From NCBI GenBank assembly GCA_041671025.1, contig JBAZCI010000042.1, forward strand, positions 1-7,217: DNA of 7,217 bases, read 5' to 3'. The notes under the pieces were generated by a model, which saw only the letters and a program-made list of their open reading frames with translations, did no database searches and was not told the origin of the DNA. A program made the translations under genes and the position numbers. Source of the DNA: JBAZCI01 sp041671025. Its GTDB lineage: Bacteria > Patescibacteriota > Patescibacteriia > UBA10025. Of this stretch, positions 6,138-7,217 are shown piece by piece; position 1 is the first letter of the stretch; each line of letters opens with the position of its first letter.

Positions 6138-6167
6138 AGTATACCCGAATAAAAACCGAACAGTCAA
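6138..6167 (-). promoter_or_regulatory. lexA promoter with the putative operator in its spacer
   Basis: On the minus strand TTGACT (6167-6162), an 18-bp spacer and TATACT (6143-6138) make a strong sigma70-type promoter. The spacer is almost completely filled by the 16-bp repeat at 6145-6160, the classic place for a repressor site. Transcription is expected to begin near 6131, about 10 nt before the ATG. Confidence 0.75.
6145..6160 (-). promoter_or_regulatory. Putative LexA operator (autoregulatory) in the lexA promoter
   Basis: The coding-strand sequence TTCGGTTTTTATTCGG is identical to 5460-5475. With its flank it reads GTTC-N7-ATTC, and the 11-bp period equals one helical turn. That spacing is the same as the GTTC-N7-GTTC direct-repeat box of alphaproteobacterial LexA. 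It differs from E. coli CTGT-N8-ACAG and from Gram-positive GAAC-N4-GTTC. The LexA link is inferred from position. Confidence 0.68.
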
Positions 6168-6176
6168 TACCCGTTC

Positions 6177-6185
6177 TGTGGATAA
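6177..6185 (-). promoter_or_regulatory. Perfect DnaA-box match upstream of lexA
   Basis: TTATCCACA on the minus strand is the consensus DnaA box. It lies 9 bp upstream of the lexA -35 element and beside the terminator of the neighbouring gene. It is a single site with no cluster, so it is not an origin. It could regulate lexA or be a chance match. Confidence 0.4.
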
Positions 6186-6191
6186 CTTCGA

Positions 6192-6223
6192 TAAATAAAA
6201 AAGCCCACGTGAATGCAGGCTTT
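6192..6223 (-). terminator. Intrinsic terminator after the exported-protein gene
   Basis: On the minus strand AAAGCCTGC, a 6-nt loop ATTCAC and GTGGGCTTT form a 9-bp stem with two G-U pairs, followed by a T-rich run (TTTTTTATTTAT when counted with the stem end). It lies 15 bp after the TAG stop of the gene at 6239-6985. It separates that gene from the lexA promoter just downstream. Confidence 0.82.
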
Positions 6224-6238
6224 ACTGATGTTTTTGCA

Positions 6239-6985
6239 CTAGATTTTATGCTTAGTCATCGCGTCTGCGATGTGTGCCGACCAAAGTTCGTATTCTTTTC
6301 GTTGAGAAGACGATTGGACGTACATCGTGCTCATTTCCACCCAGCCTCGTCCGAGAGAAAGCGGGTAATGGTCTTTAGGATTGGCGACATAAAACTTGTA
6401 GCAGTACTTTGCCCAAGTCAGGTGGAAGTAGAACAGCTGAACGCTGTCCATGCACATTTCTCTCGATAAGTAGTCCAGATCAACAAGTGCGGTATCGAGC
6501 AATTCGGGCAGGTGTTCCGCAATTTCCACAGCGACGTTTGCCCGGAGAAACCGAATCTCGATATTTGTCGAATCTTTGGCAAGTGCTTCAGAAATTTCCC
6601 CGAATGCTTTTCGGGCCTTTGTGTAGAGACTTTCGCCTCCAAAAAAGGAGCAGACGGTGCTTAACGCCGCGTTAATTTTCGCCTTATCCCGGATCTTCAA
6701 CAGTTTAAGCGTCCCTTGATAGGCCGCTCGTGTGTGTTGATTGACCGAATCAGCGCATGAGGATAAAAAGTCTTTTGCCTTTTCCGTCATATCCTTATCT
6801 TTTTCTCTAAAGGATATGTTATGAGCCAATATGCCCATGGTCAGGAAATCGTCAGACTTGTTGGATTGCAGTGAATCAAGAAGTCGATGAGCATCTTCAC
6901 CGAAGACGAATGTTGGCGACGCGGCAGAAGTGTCCGTGCAGGGACCGATGAGTGCAAATGTAATGACAAAGAGCAGTGTTAACAT
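6239..6985 (-). CDS. Exported helical protein of unknown function, possibly TPR-like
   Basis: I do not recognise the family with confidence. The 248-residue product begins MLTLLFVITFALIGPC, a hydrophobic stretch that looks like a signal peptide. A signal-peptidase site is plausible in TDTSAAS near residues 17-23, although no Lys or Arg precedes the hydrophobic core. IGPC is a poor lipobox because of Pro before Cys. The rest is mainly amphipathic helices. One segment (YTKARKAFGEISEALAKDS followed by IEIRFLRANVAVEIAEHLPELLDTALVDLDYLSREM) has the rhythm of TPR-like helical repeats. Five cysteines remain after the signal. The ATG at 6985 is chosen because GGAGGG lies 4 nt before it; the longer frame from TTG at 6997 would start within that site. 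It has its own promoter and terminator, so it is probably a single-gene unit. Confidence 0.72.
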   Translation of the reverse strand: MLTLLFVITFALIGPCTDTSAASPTFVFGEDAHRLLDSLQSNKSDDFLTMGILAHNISFREKDKDMTEKAKDFLSSCADSVNQHTRAAYQGTLKLLKIRDKAKINAALSTVCSFFGGESLYTKARKAFGEISEALAKDSTNIEIRFLRANVAVEIAEHLPELLDTALVDLDYLSREMCMDSVQLFYFHLTWAKYCYKFYVANPKDHYPLSLGRGWVEMSTMYVQSSSQRKEYELWSAHIADAMTKHKI

Positions 6986-6989
6986 GTAA

Positions 6990-6995
6990 CCCTCC
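6990..6995 (-). promoter_or_regulatory. Shine-Dalgarno site deciding the start of the exported-protein gene
   Basis: GGAGGG on the minus strand lies 4 nt before the ATG at 6985. It places the start there rather than at the in-frame TTG at 6997, which would put the site inside the coding sequence. Confidence 0.8.
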
Positions 6996-7017
6996 AAACA
7001 GAAAACAGATTCATTTG

Positions 7018-7046
7018 ACTGTATCAGGTTACGGAAGGGAAATCAA
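7018..7046 (-). promoter_or_regulatory. Candidate promoter for the exported-protein gene
   Basis: On the minus strand TTGATT (7046-7041), a 17-bp spacer and TACAGT (7023-7018) form a moderate sigma70 match. It lies about 30 bp upstream of the ATG at 6985. Its -35 is 6 bp from the -35 of the opposing promoter. Confidence 0.5.
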
Positions 7047-7056
7047 GTTTCCTTGA
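7043..7056. promoter_or_regulatory. Small inverted repeat between divergent promoters
   Basis: TCAAG-TTTC-CTTGA is a perfect 5-bp inverted repeat bridging the -35 elements of the two opposing promoters. An overlapping GGAAA-TCAAG-TTTCC repeat lies at 7038-7052. The position suits a shared operator, but the arms are short. Confidence 0.35.
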
Positions 7057-7081
7057 CGTTTCGCATGCATTTAGATATACA
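7053..7081 (+). promoter_or_regulatory. Sigma70-type promoter for the gene at the right edge
   Basis: TTGACG (7053-7058), a 17-bp spacer and TATACA (7076-7081) give a strong match. The predicted start near 7088 leaves a leader of about 30 nt containing the ribosome binding site. Confidence 0.65.
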
Positions 7082-7103
7082 TAATTGAAAGAAGACAGTA
7101 TAT

Positions 7104-7110
7104 AGGAGGA
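7104..7110 (+). promoter_or_regulatory. Consensus ribosome binding site
   Basis: AGGAGGA lies 8 nt before the ATG at 7119 and fixes that start. Its strength contrasts with the missing sites before rplL, lexA and the polymerase. Confidence 0.85.
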
Positions 7111-7118
7111 ACATAAAA

Positions 7119-7217
7119 ATGGAAGACAAGTTCTTTGAGGATGTGTATGCAGCATTCGTGGCGTGCATGAAGCGGAAAAGCATCCGCGGAAGAGTCCGGT
7201 TGCGCCAGCTACTGCGT
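7119..7217 (+). CDS. Unknown protein, N-terminal 33 residues only (runs off the window)
   Basis: The visible product starts MEDKFFEDVYAAFVACMKRK and continues with a basic stretch (SIRGRVRLRQLLR) without a stop to the window end. A consensus ribosome binding site at 7104-7110 and a good promoter at 7053-7081 support a real gene. There is no signal peptide or membrane helix in the visible part. The family cannot be told from 33 residues. It is divergent from the exported-protein gene, with which it may share regulatory sequence. Confidence 0.7.
   Translation, partial: MEDKFFEDVYAAFVACMKRKSIRGRVRLRQLLR

Noticed and set aside
6158..6176. GAAC-N11-GTTC inverted repeat upstream of lexA, resembling a Gram-positive LexA box
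   Set aside because: The known Gram-positive box has a 4-bp spacer, and no equivalent is seen before the polymerase gene. The shared 16-bp direct repeat is the better candidate.
6600..6614. CCGAA-TGCTT-TTCGG inverted repeat containing the same 5-bp half-sites as the putative SOS box
   Set aside because: It is inside the coding region of the exported-protein gene, with half-sites in the opposite arrangement and different spacing; probably coincidence.
6995..6997. TTG as the start of the exported-protein gene (252 residues)
   Set aside because: The Shine-Dalgarno GGAGGG directly follows it and would be inside the gene; the ATG at 6985 has correct spacing.
1..7217. CRISPR array, insertion sequence, tRNA or rRNA gene
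   Set aside because: No regularly spaced repeats, terminal inverted repeats with a transposase, or tRNA/rRNA-like conserved blocks were seen on either strand.

Overview
The window most likely comes from a bacterium of the Candidate Phyla Radiation (Patescibacteria), using the standard stop codons: UGA ends two genes and is never read in-frame. That placement is inferred from gene content: a very short TsaB, a small winged-helix protein starting MLEHLFGSRTRVKLLR, a large membrane protein joining a degenerate PP2C-like domain to a beta-propeller, and a typical short L7/L12. It has not been checked by a tree or a database search.

Layout, left to right. (1) Positions 1-925 on the plus strand hold the 3' part of rplJ (L10) and a complete rplL (L7/L12), ending at a strong hairpin that can terminate transcription from both sides. 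(2) 994-3264 on the minus strand is the 756-residue single-pass membrane protein, converging on rplL. (3) 3265-3332 is a compact divergent promoter region. (4) 3333-4304 on the plus strand is a two-gene unit: a winged-helix/degenerate nucleotidyltransferase protein and a short tsaB, separated by 3 bases. (5) 4259-6121 on the minus strand is an SOS-type cassette, lexA followed by a Y-family DNA polymerase whose 3' end overlaps tsaB tail to tail by 46 bp. (6) 6122-6238 holds the lexA promoter, a perfect DnaA-box match and the terminator of the next gene. (7) 6239-6985 on the minus strand encodes an exported helical protein of unknown function. (8) 6986-7118 is a second divergent promoter region. 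(9) From 7119 a gene of unknown function runs off the end.

The main observation is in the SOS cassette. An exact 16-bp sequence, on the coding strand TTCGG-TTTTTA-TTCGG (two half-sites 11 bp apart, one helical turn), occurs twice. One copy fills the -35/-10 spacer of the lexA promoter (6145-6160) and the other lies one base before the polymerase ATG (5460-5475). I saw no third full copy. It is a strong candidate for the LexA operator of this lineage and does not match the classical palindromic SOS boxes. The controlled polymerase is unusual: the first catalytic aspartate is replaced by lysine (K13) while the Asp-Glu pair (D106, E107) is kept.

Together lexA and the polymerase look like a minimal self-regulated DNA-damage module. 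The ribosomal genes and tsaB are housekeeping. Several genes, including rplL, lexA and the polymerase, lack a Shine-Dalgarno sequence at normal spacing, while the two right-hand genes have good ones.
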